From positions 235,913 through 299,912 of the forward strand of contig NZ_JBFDAE010000005.1 of assembly GCF_040720935.1 (NCBI RefSeq): a stretch of DNA of 64,000 bases. Direction: 5' to 3'. Below are positions 53,194 to 61,705 of the stretch, piece by piece. The DNA comes from Jejuia sp040720935. GTDB lineage: Bacteria; Bacteroidota; Bacteroidia; Flavobacteriales; Flavobacteriaceae. Numbering within the stretch: position 1 is the stretch's first letter; each line of letters begins with the position of its first letter. The notes under the pieces were generated by a model. That model saw nothing but the letters and a program-made list of their open reading frames with translations. It made no database searches and was not told where the DNA came from. The position numbers and the translations under genes were made by a program.

Positions 53194-54501
53194 ATGATGA
53201 TAAGGAATTTTGTAGAAGAATTAACTTGGAGAGGCATGATACACACAGTTATGCCAGGGGCTGAAGAACATTTAATGGAAAGCATGCGTAGTGCCTACGT
53301 CGGGTTCGATCCTACCGCAGATTCTTTACACATCGGAAACTTAGTGCCAATTATGTTATTAGCACATTACCAACGTTGCGGACACAAACCTGTAGCTTTA
53401 GTTGGAGGTGCAACGGGTATGATTGGAGATCCGTCGGGGAAATCTAGCGAGCGTAATTTGCTGGACGAGAAAACTTTACGTCATAACCAAGAAGCCATAA
53501 AAAACCAATTAGCACATTTTTTAGATTTTGAAAGTGATGCTGAAAATGCTGCCCTTTTGGTGAATAATTACGACTGGATGAAAGATTTTTCGTTCTTGGA
53601 ATTTATTCGTGATGTAGGGAAACATATTACTGTAAATTACATGATGGCGAAAGATTCTGTAAAGAATAGAATTTCTTCAGATTCGGAGGAGTCAACCGAA
53701 GGTATGAGTTTTACGGAGTTTACATATCAACTGGTTCAAGGGTATGATTTCTTGCATTTATATAAAGCAAACAATTGCTCTATCCAAATGGGTGGAAGCG
53801 ACCAATGGGGAAATATCACTACGGGAACAGAATTAATTCGACGTATTTTTGGGGGGAAAGGTTATGCTATTACCTGTCCGTTGATTACAAAGTCCGACGG
53901 GTCTAAATTTGGAAAATCAGAAGGGGGCAATGTATGGTTAGATGCGAACAGAACATCTCCGTACAAATTCTATCAATACTGGTTAAATTCAAGTGATGAA
54001 GATGCGGAAAAGTATGTCAAAATCTTCACGTTTTTAAATGAAGAAGACATTAGTGGATTAATTTCAGAACATAAAGAAGCACCACATTTAAGAGTCTTAC
54101 AAAAGCGTTTAGCTGAAGAAATTACTAAAATGGTGCATAGTGAAGCAGATTTAGATAATGCTATAAAAGCAAGTGCTATTCTCTTTGGAAAATCTACTGG
54201 CGACGATTTAAAACAACTCAACGAACAAACATTTTTAGATGTTTTTGAAGGTGTCCCACAAACTGAAATCGACAAATCAGAGATTGATAACGGACTGGAT
54301 ATGATTGCTGCATTGGCTGAAAAAGGTGGGTTTTTAAAATCTAACGGAGAAGCAAGACGAGCACTTAAAGAAAACTCAATATCTGTAAATAAAGAAAAGG
54401 TAAAAGAAGATTATCAAATTACCCCATCAGATTTGATTAACGATAAGTTTGTGCTTTTGCAACGTGGTAAAAAAAGTTACTTTGTTTTAATTGTAAAATA
54501 A
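53194..54501 (+). CDS. tyrS: Tyrosyl-tRNA synthetase
   Basis: A 435-residue class I synthetase: YVGFDPTADSLHIGNLVP (HIGH-type HIGN), MGGSDQWGNIT, and KFGKSEGGNVW (KMSKS-type), with a C-terminal S4-like RNA-binding domain (GGFLKSNGEARRALKENSISVN). ATG codons occur at 53194 and 53197; either may be used. A GC-rich terminator follows. Confidence 0.97.
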   Translation: MMIRNFVEELTWRGMIHTVMPGAEEHLMESMRSAYVGFDPTADSLHIGNLVPIMLLAHYQRCGHKPVALVGGATGMIGDPSGKSSERNLLDEKTLRHNQEAIKNQLAHFLDFESDAENAALLVNNYDWMKDFSFLEFIRDVGKHITVNYMMAKDSVKNRISSDSEESTEGMSFTEFTYQLVQGYDFLHLYKANNCSIQMGGSDQWGNITTGTELIRRIFGGKGYAITCPLITKSDGSKFGKSEGGNVWLDANRTSPYKFYQYWLNSSDEDAEKYVKIFTFLNEEDISGLISEHKEAPHLRVLQKRLAEEITKMVHSEADLDNAIKASAILFGKSTGDDLKQLNEQTFLDVFEGVPQTEIDKSEIDNGLDMIAALAEKGGFLKSNGEARRALKENSISVNKEKVKEDYQITPSDLINDKFVLLQRGKKSYFVLIVK

Positions 54502-54507
54502 ACAAAA

Positions 54508-54529
54508 CCCCGCCTTTAAGCGGGGCTTT
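54508..54529. terminator. Terminator after tyrS
   Basis: CCCCGC (54508-54513) pairs with GCGGGG (54520-54525), a 6-bp GC-only stem, followed by CTTT on the plus strand and GGTTTTGTTT on the minus strand. It may work in both directions. Confidence 0.65.
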
Positions 54530-54614
54530 GACAAACTAACCAATTTACTTAAAAATAAATTTTCTTATTCTTAGCTTAAATTTAGTCGTATATAAGTTGA
54601 AATCCTTACACTAA

Positions 54615-55067
54615 TTATTTCTGTTTTTTAAATTTTATAGTTTCCCAATTCTTATCCGCTCTTTGCTGTAATTCTTTAGGGTCTTCATTGTTCCATAATT
54701 CCAAAGTATTAGTGCCCCAAGCATTGTAAAACAAATACAACTTTCCATCTCTAATTAAAAACGATTCGGGGTTTATAGAAACTTTATCGTTTTTTAAAGC
54801 AATAGCATAGGCGCAATAACCACCATATTGTGGAATATACTTATCAGGGTTTTTTATAAATAGGTTGCGGTTTTCTTCCGAAGAAAATTTATAGTTCACA
54901 CCGTCAAAAGTGGTTGTGAATTTGTTATTGCCTTTAAGAGCTTTGTTATTGAAATAGGAAACTACATCATAGCCATTAGCAGCAAAACCCTTTTTGGTGT
55001 TATAATCTATAGTTTGAGAAAAAAGTGATGTGGCATAAAGCAGAACTAATAAGATGAATGGTTTCAT
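54615..55067 (-). CDS. Exported YHS domain protein
   Basis: A 150-residue protein with a signal peptide (about residues 1-18, SLFSQ) and a YHS-like domain: FAANGYDVVSYFNNKALKGN, FSSEENRNLFIKNPDKYIPQYGGYCAYAIA. The GYDxVxYF opening and QYGGYCAYA close match periplasmic YHS proteins proposed to bind metal. It lies 46 bp downstream of the LuxE-like gene, same strand. Confidence 0.88.
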   Translation of the reverse strand: MKPFILLVLLYATSLFSQTIDYNTKKGFAANGYDVVSYFNNKALKGNNKFTTTFDGVNYKFSSEENRNLFIKNPDKYIPQYGGYCAYAIALKNDKVSINPESFLIRDGKLYLFYNAWGTNTLELWNNEDPKELQQRADKNWETIKFKKQK

Positions 55068-55113
55068 AATTAAAGTTTAATGTTAAGTCGAAAAAAAGAT
55101 AGCAATATTACTT

Positions 55114-56094
55114 TTATAATACCATAAGATTACAACCTCGAATATCGGAATTATCAAAACGTCCAATAATTTCAAAGGAATCGTCATTGTAAACACGTCC
55201 TAAATCCTGAGTTGCAATAAAAGAGCAGGAGTTCATATTTGCCAAATCAATTACATTGATGCCTCCAGCTTTTTCGTGTTTTTGAATACTTAAAGGGTCT
55301 TCGGTATTTCGAGTTAAGATTTTCATCCATGGCGGACAATGAAAAATACCATTGCCTTTAGAATACGCCTGACTTAAAAGTTCCGTCATGCCGTATTCAC
55401 TATGTATATTTTCAATACCAAAACCTTTCGATAATTTATCATGAAGTTCTTCTCGAATGAGTTCTTTCCGGCGTCCTTTCATGCCGCCAGTTTCCATGAC
55501 GATGGTGTTTTTTAGATTGAAAGATGCATTTTCCACTAAATCCAGCAAAGCAAAAGAAACCCCTATTAAAAGCATTTTTTTTCCTTCGGCATCAAGCCTG
55601 ATTAATTTATGTTTTAATTCCGAAAGGTTATTTAAATAAAAGCCACTTTCAGAAGCATTGGATTGGGTAATCAATGCATTTACCATATAAACCAAAGAAG
55701 AACCTTCTCGCTCCAAATAAGAGGGAAGTAATGCCAAAACCACGTAGTCTTCAATATTTCCGTAGAAATTATGAAACCCTTTCTGGAAACTTTGTTCGTA
55801 CAAATTTAAATCGTTTATATAATGTTTACTGGTAATATCCCCAGTAGTTCCGGAACTTGTAAATATGGTTTCAGGGTCTGAATTTCCACTAACGACTTTA
55901 TGAGACTTAAAAAACTGAATTGGTAAAAAAGGAATATCCCGAATGGTTTTCACATCACTCGGATGCTTGTTTATTAAATCACAAAACGAACGATAAACCC
56001 TATTGTTTTTAAACTGAAATTTAAACACTTCTAATGCTACGTTTTGAAATTCAGTAGCGTTTTCAATATTAAAAATAATGTTTTGGTCAATCAT
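55114..56094 (-). CDS. LuxE/PaaK-like acyl-protein synthetase family protein
   Basis: A 326-residue adenylate-forming-type protein: IFTSSGTTGDITSKHY (AMP-binding SSGTTG motif), MLLIGVSFALLDLVE, METGGMKGRRKELIREELH, and a C-terminal RVYNDDSFEIIGRFDNSDIRGC that is typical of the domain end. It resembles LuxE acyl-protein synthetases but no luxCDAB genes are nearby, so bioluminescence is not implied; in Bacteroidota such genes occur in lipid or exopolysaccharide contexts. Confidence 0.88.
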   Translation of the reverse strand: MIDQNIIFNIENATEFQNVALEVFKFQFKNNRVYRSFCDLINKHPSDVKTIRDIPFLPIQFFKSHKVVSGNSDPETIFTSSGTTGDITSKHYINDLNLYEQSFQKGFHNFYGNIEDYVVLALLPSYLEREGSSLVYMVNALITQSNASESGFYLNNLSELKHKLIRLDAEGKKMLLIGVSFALLDLVENASFNLKNTIVMETGGMKGRRKELIREELHDKLSKGFGIENIHSEYGMTELLSQAYSKGNGIFHCPPWMKILTRNTEDPLSIQKHEKAGGINVIDLANMNSCSFIATQDLGRVYNDDSFEIIGRFDNSDIRGCNLMVL

Positions 56095-56159
56095 TCTTTA
56101 ATGCAACTATTACTTGATAACTTGAAGTTTATAACATCAAGACAAAAATATGCAAATAA

Positions 56160-56186
56160 AAAAGCATCGCTCCGCGCAATGCTTTT
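56160..56186 (-). terminator. Terminator (minus strand) downstream of the T9SS mini-protein gene
   Basis: AAAAGCAT (56160-56167) and ATGCTTTT (56179-56186) pair, with a T-rich tract on the minus strand. It lies beyond the long stem-loop at 56200-56359 and would end a transcript carrying it. Confidence 0.6.
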
Positions 56187-56199
56187 AAAATTCAATTTT

Positions 56200-56359
56200 G
56201 AACTCATTTAAACTTTTTGTGTTTAAGCGAAAATTAGGAATTTTGAAGTTAAATGAAGGCTTTTTTAAACGGCATAGCATCGCTACGGAGTACTAAAAAG
56301 ACAAGGTTTAACTTTAAAAGGACAATTTTTTAGCAAATAGAAAAAGCTTAAATGAGTTC
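56200..56359. repeat. Long imperfect stem-loop element (about 160 bp)
   Basis: The two ends are inverted copies: GAACTCATTTAAACTTTTT (56200-56218) with AAAAAGCTTAAATGAGTTC (56341-56359), 18 of 19 paired. Inner arms continue at roughly 70% pairing (for instance TTTTGAAGTTAAA at 56241-56253 with TTTAACTTTAAAA at 56307-56319) to a central hairpin CATAGC-ATC-GCTACG (56273-56287... around 56273-56287). It starts 13 bp beyond the stop of the mini-protein gene. Several mismatches read as G-U in a minus-strand RNA, so it may be a 3' UTR structure, a small RNA or a MITE-like element. Confidence 0.75.
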
Positions 56360-56371
56360 TTTATATGAAAA

Positions 56372-56713
56372 TTAGCGTATGACCAGTTTTCTAGTTTCGC
56401 TAATCGAGTTTTCGGTAATCTTCAAAATATATACGCCAGAAGTTAAAGATGAAATATCTAATTCCTTTTTTGTGGACACAGCAGCAGTAATTTTTTTTCC
56501 TAAAACATCATAAATTTCAACCCGTTTTAAAGCCTTACTTTTTGTGGTGATAAAAACAACAGATTTACTATTGCTTACTGGGTTTGGAAAAACTGAAAGT
56601 CCTTCAATACTATATTTATTAGGAGTGCCAAAAGTTGCATCCTGTGAAAACCCATTTTGAGCTGTCAAGAATAAAAAAGCCAGAACCAAGTAAAAAAAAT
56701 AGTATTTCTTCAT
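56372..56713 (-). CDS. T9SS sorting domain-only mini-protein
   Basis: A 113-residue protein made of a signal peptide (about residues 1-23), a spacer of about ten residues, and a complete type A T9SS C-terminal sorting domain (LSVFPNPVSNSKSVVFI ... LTSGVYILKITENSISETRKLVI). There is no cargo domain. It may be a remnant of a larger secreted protein or a real small surface-anchored factor. The stop is followed 13 bp later by a long stem-loop. Confidence 0.85.
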   Translation of the reverse strand: MKKYYFFYLVLAFLFLTAQNGFSQDATFGTPNKYSIEGLSVFPNPVSNSKSVVFITTKSKALKRVEIYDVLGKKITAAVSTKKELDISSLTSGVYILKITENSISETRKLVIR

Positions 56714-56912
56714 AGAAAACTTAAGCTAGTTAAATGTAATGATTTATTATCAAAAGCCATACCAAAATAGTGTTAAAGAATTGGGTTTTACGTCGAAAAG
56801 TTAATATTCGCTAAGTGCAATGTTACCATATTGTTATTTATGTTTTTATCTTTAAAGATTAACGCTATTAGTTTTATATTTACTTGCGAACACTAAATCT
56901 TACGATTCGGTA

Positions 56913-57590
56913 ATGAATAAAAAAGACATAAAAATACTTCTAGTCGATGACGAGCCAGATATTCTAGAGATAGTTGGTTATAATTTATCTAACGAAGGCT
57001 ATCAGGTAATTACTGCGGAAAATGGTGTTGAAGCTGTAAAAAAAGCGAAGAAGGAATTGCCTCAATTAATTATTTTGGATGTTATGATGCCAGAAATGGA
57101 TGGAATTGAGGCCTGTGAGATTATCAGAAAAAATTCAAAATTAAAAGATATAGTGATTGCCTTTTTAACGGCAAGAGGTGAAGATTATTCGCAGGTTGCT
57201 GGGTTTGATGCAGGGGCAGATGATTATATTACAAAGCCAATTAAACCAAAGGTTTTGGTGAGCAAGGTCAAAGCGCTTTTAAGGCGTTTTAAAGATGATG
57301 CTAAGGATAGCATGAAAATTGGGGATCTTGTAATAAATAGAGACGAATACAAAATTAGCCTAAAAGGAAAGGAGATAATTTTACCGAGAAAAGAGTTTGA
57401 ATTATTATCTTTATTGGCGTCGAAACCAGGTAAAGTTTTTAAGCGCGACGAAATTTTAGATAAAGTTTGGGGTAACGAGGTTGTTGTGGGAGGCCGAACA
57501 ATCGACGTACATATTCGTAAGCTACGCGAAAAAATTGGAGATAAAAGCTTTAAGACAGTAAAAGGTGTCGGCTACAAGTTTGTAGATTAA
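56913..57590 (+). CDS. OmpR/PhoB-family response regulator
   Basis: A 225-residue regulator. The receiver domain has acidic residues Asp12-Asp13, phospho-acceptor Asp56 (IILDVMMPEMDG) and the Lys in TKPIKPKVL; the C-terminal winged helix has VVVGGRTIDVHIRKLREKIG and VKGVGYKF. It overlaps the histidine kinase gene by one base, so it is its partner. PhoB/PhoR-like by overall form; a role in phosphate control is inference. Confidence 0.95.
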   Translation: MNKKDIKILLVDDEPDILEIVGYNLSNEGYQVITAENGVEAVKKAKKELPQLIILDVMMPEMDGIEACEIIRKNSKLKDIVIAFLTARGEDYSQVAGFDAGADDYITKPIKPKVLVSKVKALLRRFKDDAKDSMKIGDLVINRDEYKISLKGKEIILPRKEFELLSLLASKPGKVFKRDEILDKVWGNEVVVGGRTIDVHIRKLREKIGDKSFKTVKGVGYKFVD

Positions 57591-58636
57591 TGCAGCAGAT
57601 AAAATTTAAGAGATCTTATAAGTTTGCGATCACGACATCGCTTTACATCACTATATTGTTTACACTCTTAATGAGTGTTTTTTTGTATTACTATTTTTCA
57701 TTTCTATGGTTGCCCGTTTTGGTGTTTGCAATTGTTTGCTTCATTTTTTCTTTTTTAATTATTCAATTCAGGGTACAACGCCACATATACAGACGCGTAA
57801 AAACAATCTATGATGATTTAACACTTTTAGAATCGGCAAGTTTAACAAGAGGGGCTATAACTACAGACATGGCAACCTTAACTCAGGAAATTGACAAATT
57901 TGCTCGCGATAAAAAATTAGAGATTGAAACCTTAAAAATTAGAGAGCAATACCGAAAGGAATTTTTAGGAAACGTATCTCACGAATTAAAAACACCGCTA
58001 TTTACAATTCAAGGTTATATTTTAACATTGCTTGACGGCGCGATGAATGATAAAAATATCAGAAAAAAATATTTGGAACGTGCCAATAGCGCGGTAGAAA
58101 GGCTAAGTTATATCGTCAGCGATTTAGATTTAATAACAAAACTAGAAGCGGGAGATTTAAGACTAAAACCCGAGGTCTTTGATATTGTTGCACTTATTAG
58201 AGAGGTTTTTGGTATGGTAGAAATGCGGGCCAACGATAAAAAAATCACTATAACTTTTGATAGAGACTATAAAAAACCTGTGATGGTTAATGCCGATAAA
58301 GAACGCATTCAACAAGTGTTAGTGAACTTAATTATTAACTCTTTAAAATATGGACGTTTAAAGGGGACAACGGAAGTAAGCATAGAAAATCTCATAAAAA
58401 ATAAAGCCATTATACGTATAACCGATAACGGGGAAGGCATCGAAAAAAACCATCTGGCACGATTATTTGAACGTTTCTATCGTGTAGATAAAAGTGGTTC
58501 ACGTAACCAAGGAGGCTCTGGTTTAGGGCTTTCTATCGTGAAGCATATTATTGAAGCACACGACGAACGTATTTATGTGGAAAGTGAATACGGCGTAGGT
58601 AGTGAGTTCTCATTCACTTTGGAAAAGGCGGAATAA
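57590..58636 (+). CDS. Sensor histidine kinase (PhoR-like)
   Basis: A 348-residue membrane kinase: two N-terminal helices (about residues 10-58), HisKA domain with GNVSHELKTPLFTIQGY (His131), and HATPase with QQVLVNLIINSLKYG, DNGEGI and GGSGLGLSIVKHI. No periplasmic sensor domain of size, which is usual for flavobacterial PhoR-type kinases. Its 3' end overlaps the convergent glycosyltransferase gene by 27 bp. Confidence 0.95.
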   Translation: MQQIKFKRSYKFAITTSLYITILFTLLMSVFLYYYFSFLWLPVLVFAIVCFIFSFLIIQFRVQRHIYRRVKTIYDDLTLLESASLTRGAITTDMATLTQEIDKFARDKKLEIETLKIREQYRKEFLGNVSHELKTPLFTIQGYILTLLDGAMNDKNIRKKYLERANSAVERLSYIVSDLDLITKLEAGDLRLKPEVFDIVALIREVFGMVEMRANDKKITITFDRDYKKPVMVNADKERIQQVLVNLIINSLKYGRLKGTTEVSIENLIKNKAIIRITDNGEGIEKNHLARLFERFYRVDKSGSRNQGGSGLGLSIVKHIIEAHDERIYVESEYGVGSEFSFTLEKAE

Positions 58637-59665
58637 ATTGGCATAATCTATTTCACTATTAAAATTGGTTAAACCTTTAAATCCTGAAATGTCATCCAGC
58701 ATTTTTATGGAAAAATCATCTTGATTACAACTAGGGGCAAAACCTTTTTTGGTAAATTGCTTCGCCAAATATTCCTGTTCAGATTGCCCGGGCGTGGGAA
58801 TAAAAAACGCTTTCTTTTCTAATTTTGCCAAATCCATAATAGTCGTGTAGCCAGATCTAGATAAAACCAATCTGCTTTCGTTTATGGTTTTTTCCAACAA
58901 TTCTGAAGTCATAAAATTATAGATACTCAATGTGCCTTTATGTTTAACTGTTTGTTGATTTTCCATGAGCCCTCTCACAAAAACGATACGTCCAGAGTAA
59001 TTTTCTAACTCCTTTAAAAGTTTAGTTTCCAGTAAGCTCCGTTGAGGTTCTGGTCCAGAAAGTAAAACCAATAAATCAATTGTTAGAGTACTATCTTTTT
59101 TTTCAAACCTGCTCAAAGCACCGATATATGTTACTGGAGTATCCAAACTATGATCATGTCCCAATTTTCCGGACAAGTTAAGTTCACCTTTAGTATCTGG
59201 CACCCAACATGCATCAAATTGTTTTATAAATTTTTCATGTAATTTAGTACTTAACCAAGTCGTACTGCCACTCAATACTTTCAATTGATGCGTTATAAAA
59301 ACACTCGGTACATTTTTATTATAAACACCCAATCTATTATCCGAAATTATCCCAGAAATATTCTGCGTTTCAATAATAGCCGCAACGGCTTTTTTTTCAG
59401 CTTTAATCGCCTTCAGTAATTTAGGAGCATCTTTTATCAATTTCAGCTTAAAAAACTTCCCGTTTTTGGCATAGGTCATATTATAGGCAGGCAATTCCAT
59501 CGTAGAAAATTCAGGAAACTCTTTTTTTAAAAGCAATAATGCGGCACCGTCGCTCGCAATAATAGGTTCAAAACCATGTGCAAACAAAGCTTTTATAATT
59601 GGGATACATCGGGCGGCATGACCCAATCCCCAATTTAAAGGTGCGACTAAAATTCTTTGTTTCAT
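58610..59665 (-). CDS. Glycosyltransferase family 28-like protein (MurG-related fold)
   Basis: A 351-residue GT-B glycosyltransferase: VAPLNWGLGHAARCIPIIKAL at the N-terminus (GHA donor loop) and, in the second half, LLSGPEPQRSLLETKL, VLSRSGYTTIMDLAKLEKKAFFIPTPGQSEQEYLAK, the usual nucleotide-sugar region. Related to MurG and MGDG synthases; the acceptor is not evident. Convergent overlap with the PhoR-like kinase gene. Confidence 0.88.
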   Translation of the reverse strand: MKQRILVAPLNWGLGHAARCIPIIKALFAHGFEPIIASDGAALLLLKKEFPEFSTMELPAYNMTYAKNGKFFKLKLIKDAPKLLKAIKAEKKAVAAIIETQNISGIISDNRLGVYNKNVPSVFITHQLKVLSGSTTWLSTKLHEKFIKQFDACWVPDTKGELNLSGKLGHDHSLDTPVTYIGALSRFEKKDSTLTIDLLVLLSGPEPQRSLLETKLLKELENYSGRIVFVRGLMENQQTVKHKGTLSIYNFMTSELLEKTINESRLVLSRSGYTTIMDLAKLEKKAFFIPTPGQSEQEYLAKQFTKKGFAPSCNQDDFSIKMLDDISGFKGLTNFNSEIDYANLFRLFQSE

Positions 59666-59859
59666 TATTAATAATTATGGCGTGCCACCTCCCAAGGTCG
59701 GCGTCGGGCTTTCGGCAGTCGCTCTCTGCGAGGAGCTTCAACAAATGCCTCAATCCCTCACGCACATTTTTGCTAAATTCAAAGATAAGCTATTAAGGTT
59801 CTTGTGTATTTGCTTAATTTTACCAATTCAAAAATATTATAAGAAATAGTCAAGAGATT

Positions 59860-60534
59860 TTGGGAAGTAAAAATAAGCTTAAACGATTTAGAGAAAACGA
59901 TACATTTACAAACGTGTTTCAACCATCGAGAGACGAATTAGTTCATTCTAATTTCGAATTAAAAGGACAATGGAACAATCAGTTTTTTAAAAATAATAAT
60001 CCAATAGTTTTAGAGCTGGGTTGTGGTAAAGGTGAATACTCTATTGAATTGGCAAAAAAATACCCCAACAAAAACTTTATTGGTGTGGATATTAAAGGCG
60101 CACGATTTTGGAGAGGCGCAAAGACTGCGATAGAAGATACTATTCCTAACGTAGCTTTTCTACGAACTCAAATAGAGTTAATAGATCATGCGTTTGCAGA
60201 ACATGAAGTAGATGAAATCTGGATTACTTTCCCAGACCCCCAAATAAAATACAAACGTACCAAACACCGATTGACAAATGCTGCGTTTTTAGAACGTTAC
60301 AAGCAAATTTTAAAACCAGACGGCGTGGTGAACCTAAAAACCGATAGCGAGTTTATGCATGGTTATACATTAGGACTTTTACATGGCGCGGGCCATGAGG
60401 TGCTGTATGCAAATCATAATGTCTATAAACAAGAGGGGAGTCCGGAAGAAGTAACAAGTATCCAAACCTATTATGAATCTCAATATTTAGAGCAGAACAA
60501 ACCAATTACGTATATTCGGTTTAAAATAAAATAA
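59860..60534 (+). CDS. trmB: tRNA (guanosine-46-N7)-methyltransferase
   Basis: A 224-residue SAM-dependent methyltransferase starting at a TTG (GSKNKLKRF...). SAM motif VLELGCGKGEYSIELAKKYP, then FIGVDIKGARFWRGAKTAI, and the substrate motif WITFPDPQIKYKRTKHRLT. It makes m7G46 in the variable loop of tRNAs. The stop (60532-60534) directly abuts the GTG start of the LysE gene. Confidence 0.96.
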   Translation: MGSKNKLKRFRENDTFTNVFQPSRDELVHSNFELKGQWNNQFFKNNNPIVLELGCGKGEYSIELAKKYPNKNFIGVDIKGARFWRGAKTAIEDTIPNVAFLRTQIELIDHAFAEHEVDEIWITFPDPQIKYKRTKHRLTNAAFLERYKQILKPDGVVNLKTDSEFMHGYTLGLLHGAGHEVLYANHNVYKQEGSPEEVTSIQTYYESQYLEQNKPITYIRFKIK

Positions 60535-61164
60535 GTGGACATTACCTTTATCTTTTTCTTGGGATTATTTTTTGCGCTAGTAGGCGTTATTCCTCCTGGG
60601 TTGTTGAATATGACGGCTGCAAAAATTAGCTTAAAAGAAGGACACGTTCGAGGTATTATGTTTTCTATTGGTGTTAGCTTTGTTGTTCTCATACAAACCT
60701 ACGTAGCCGCAATTTTTGCACGTTATTTAAGTAAGCATCCTGAAGTTATTGATATACTTAGAATTGTTGCTTTAATCATCTTTATCTTAATTACTGTCTA
60801 TTTTTTATTCATCGCAAAATCAAAACCCAAACAACAAATTGAACCCAAGATAAAAAGTAAGCATAGCCGATTTTTTCAAGGTATTTTCATGTCGGCAATT
60901 AACATGTTTCCTATTCCGTATCAAGCTTATATGACCATTACCTTGGCATCGGTAGGTTGGTTGAATTTTGAGCAGACCAGTATTATTTCTTATGTAGCAG
61001 GTGCAGCTATGGGGACTTTTGTAATGTTATATGTTTATATTTTCTTTTTTGATAAAATTAAAAGTAAGTCGTTAACCTCTCAAAAAAACATGAATTATAT
61101 TATTGGAGGCATTACGGGCATTATTTCAATAGTAACTTTAATTAACATTATTAAAGATTTCTAA
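60535..61164 (+). CDS. LysE-family transporter
   Basis: A 209-residue protein with about six membrane helices; FFLGLFFALVGVIPPGLLNMTAAKISLKEGHVRG is the LysE/RhtB export signature (PPGP-like PPG). The start is GTG, next to the trmB stop. The family exports amino acids. It is followed by an alkyltransferase-like gene after 1 bp. Confidence 0.87.
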   Translation: MDITFIFFLGLFFALVGVIPPGLLNMTAAKISLKEGHVRGIMFSIGVSFVVLIQTYVAAIFARYLSKHPEVIDILRIVALIIFILITVYFLFIAKSKPKQQIEPKIKSKHSRFFQGIFMSAINMFPIPYQAYMTITLASVGWLNFEQTSIISYVAGAAMGTFVMLYVYIFFFDKIKSKSLTSQKNMNYIIGGITGIISIVTLINIIKDF

Positions 61165-61165
61165 G

Positions 61166-61495
61166 ATGAAACCTGAAACCTTAAATTTCTTTGATAAAGT
61201 TTATGAAGTTGCAAAATTGATTCCATATGGACGAGTTACCAGTTACGGTGCAATTGCAACATATTTGGGAGCAGCAAGAAGCGCAAGAATGGTAGGTTAC
61301 GCCATGAATGGTTCTGGCGGAAAAGATGTTCCAGCACATCGGGTAGTGAATAGAAAAGGATTGCTAACAGGGAAACATCATTTTGATGGTACAAATTTGA
61401 TGCAACAACTTTTAGAGAGTGAAGGGGTTGTGGTCATAGATCATCAAATTCAGAATTTTGATGCAATCTTTTGGGATCCTTCAAAGGAATTATAA
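61166..61495 (+). CDS. Alkyltransferase-like (MGMT family) protein
   Basis: A 109-residue protein with the MGMT DNA-binding domain: VAKLIPYGRVTSYGAIATYLG, ARSARMVGYAMNG, and DVPAHRVVNRKGLLTG. The usual PCHRV active-site Cys is Ala (PAHRV), so it cannot transfer alkyl groups. Such ATL proteins bind O6-alkylguanine and hand it to nucleotide excision repair. Start is 1 bp after the LysE gene. Confidence 0.9.
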   Translation: MKPETLNFFDKVYEVAKLIPYGRVTSYGAIATYLGAARSARMVGYAMNGSGGKDVPAHRVVNRKGLLTGKHHFDGTNLMQQLLESEGVVVIDHQIQNFDAIFWDPSKEL

Positions 61496-61705
61496 TTGCT
61501 ATGCCGTACCGAAATTTCGGGGTTATTTCAGCATCTCATTTAGTTTATCCTATTATTTCCTAATTTCAGTAAAATTTACAAATAATCATAAATCCCAACC
61601 CATAACCAAACCCAATATCAACATAGCAAAAACTTCTAGCTTCCGACTTCCGTCTTCAAGCTTTATTCTCTATCTTTGCCTTTAGAATGATTCTTAATAA
61701 AAGAA
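61496..61705. other. Intergenic region before mrp
   Basis: Holds a small palindrome CCGAAATTTCGGGG (61509-61522), a sibling of CCCCGAAGTTTCGGGG inside the transposase remnant, and at 61671-61678 TATCTTTG, a TAnnTTTG promoter match 27 bases before the mrp ATG. No gene seen. Confidence 0.5.

Noticed and set aside
55114..56094. LuxE-like gene as part of a bioluminescence operon
   Set aside because: No luxA, luxB, luxC or luxD nearby; the family is broader than its name.
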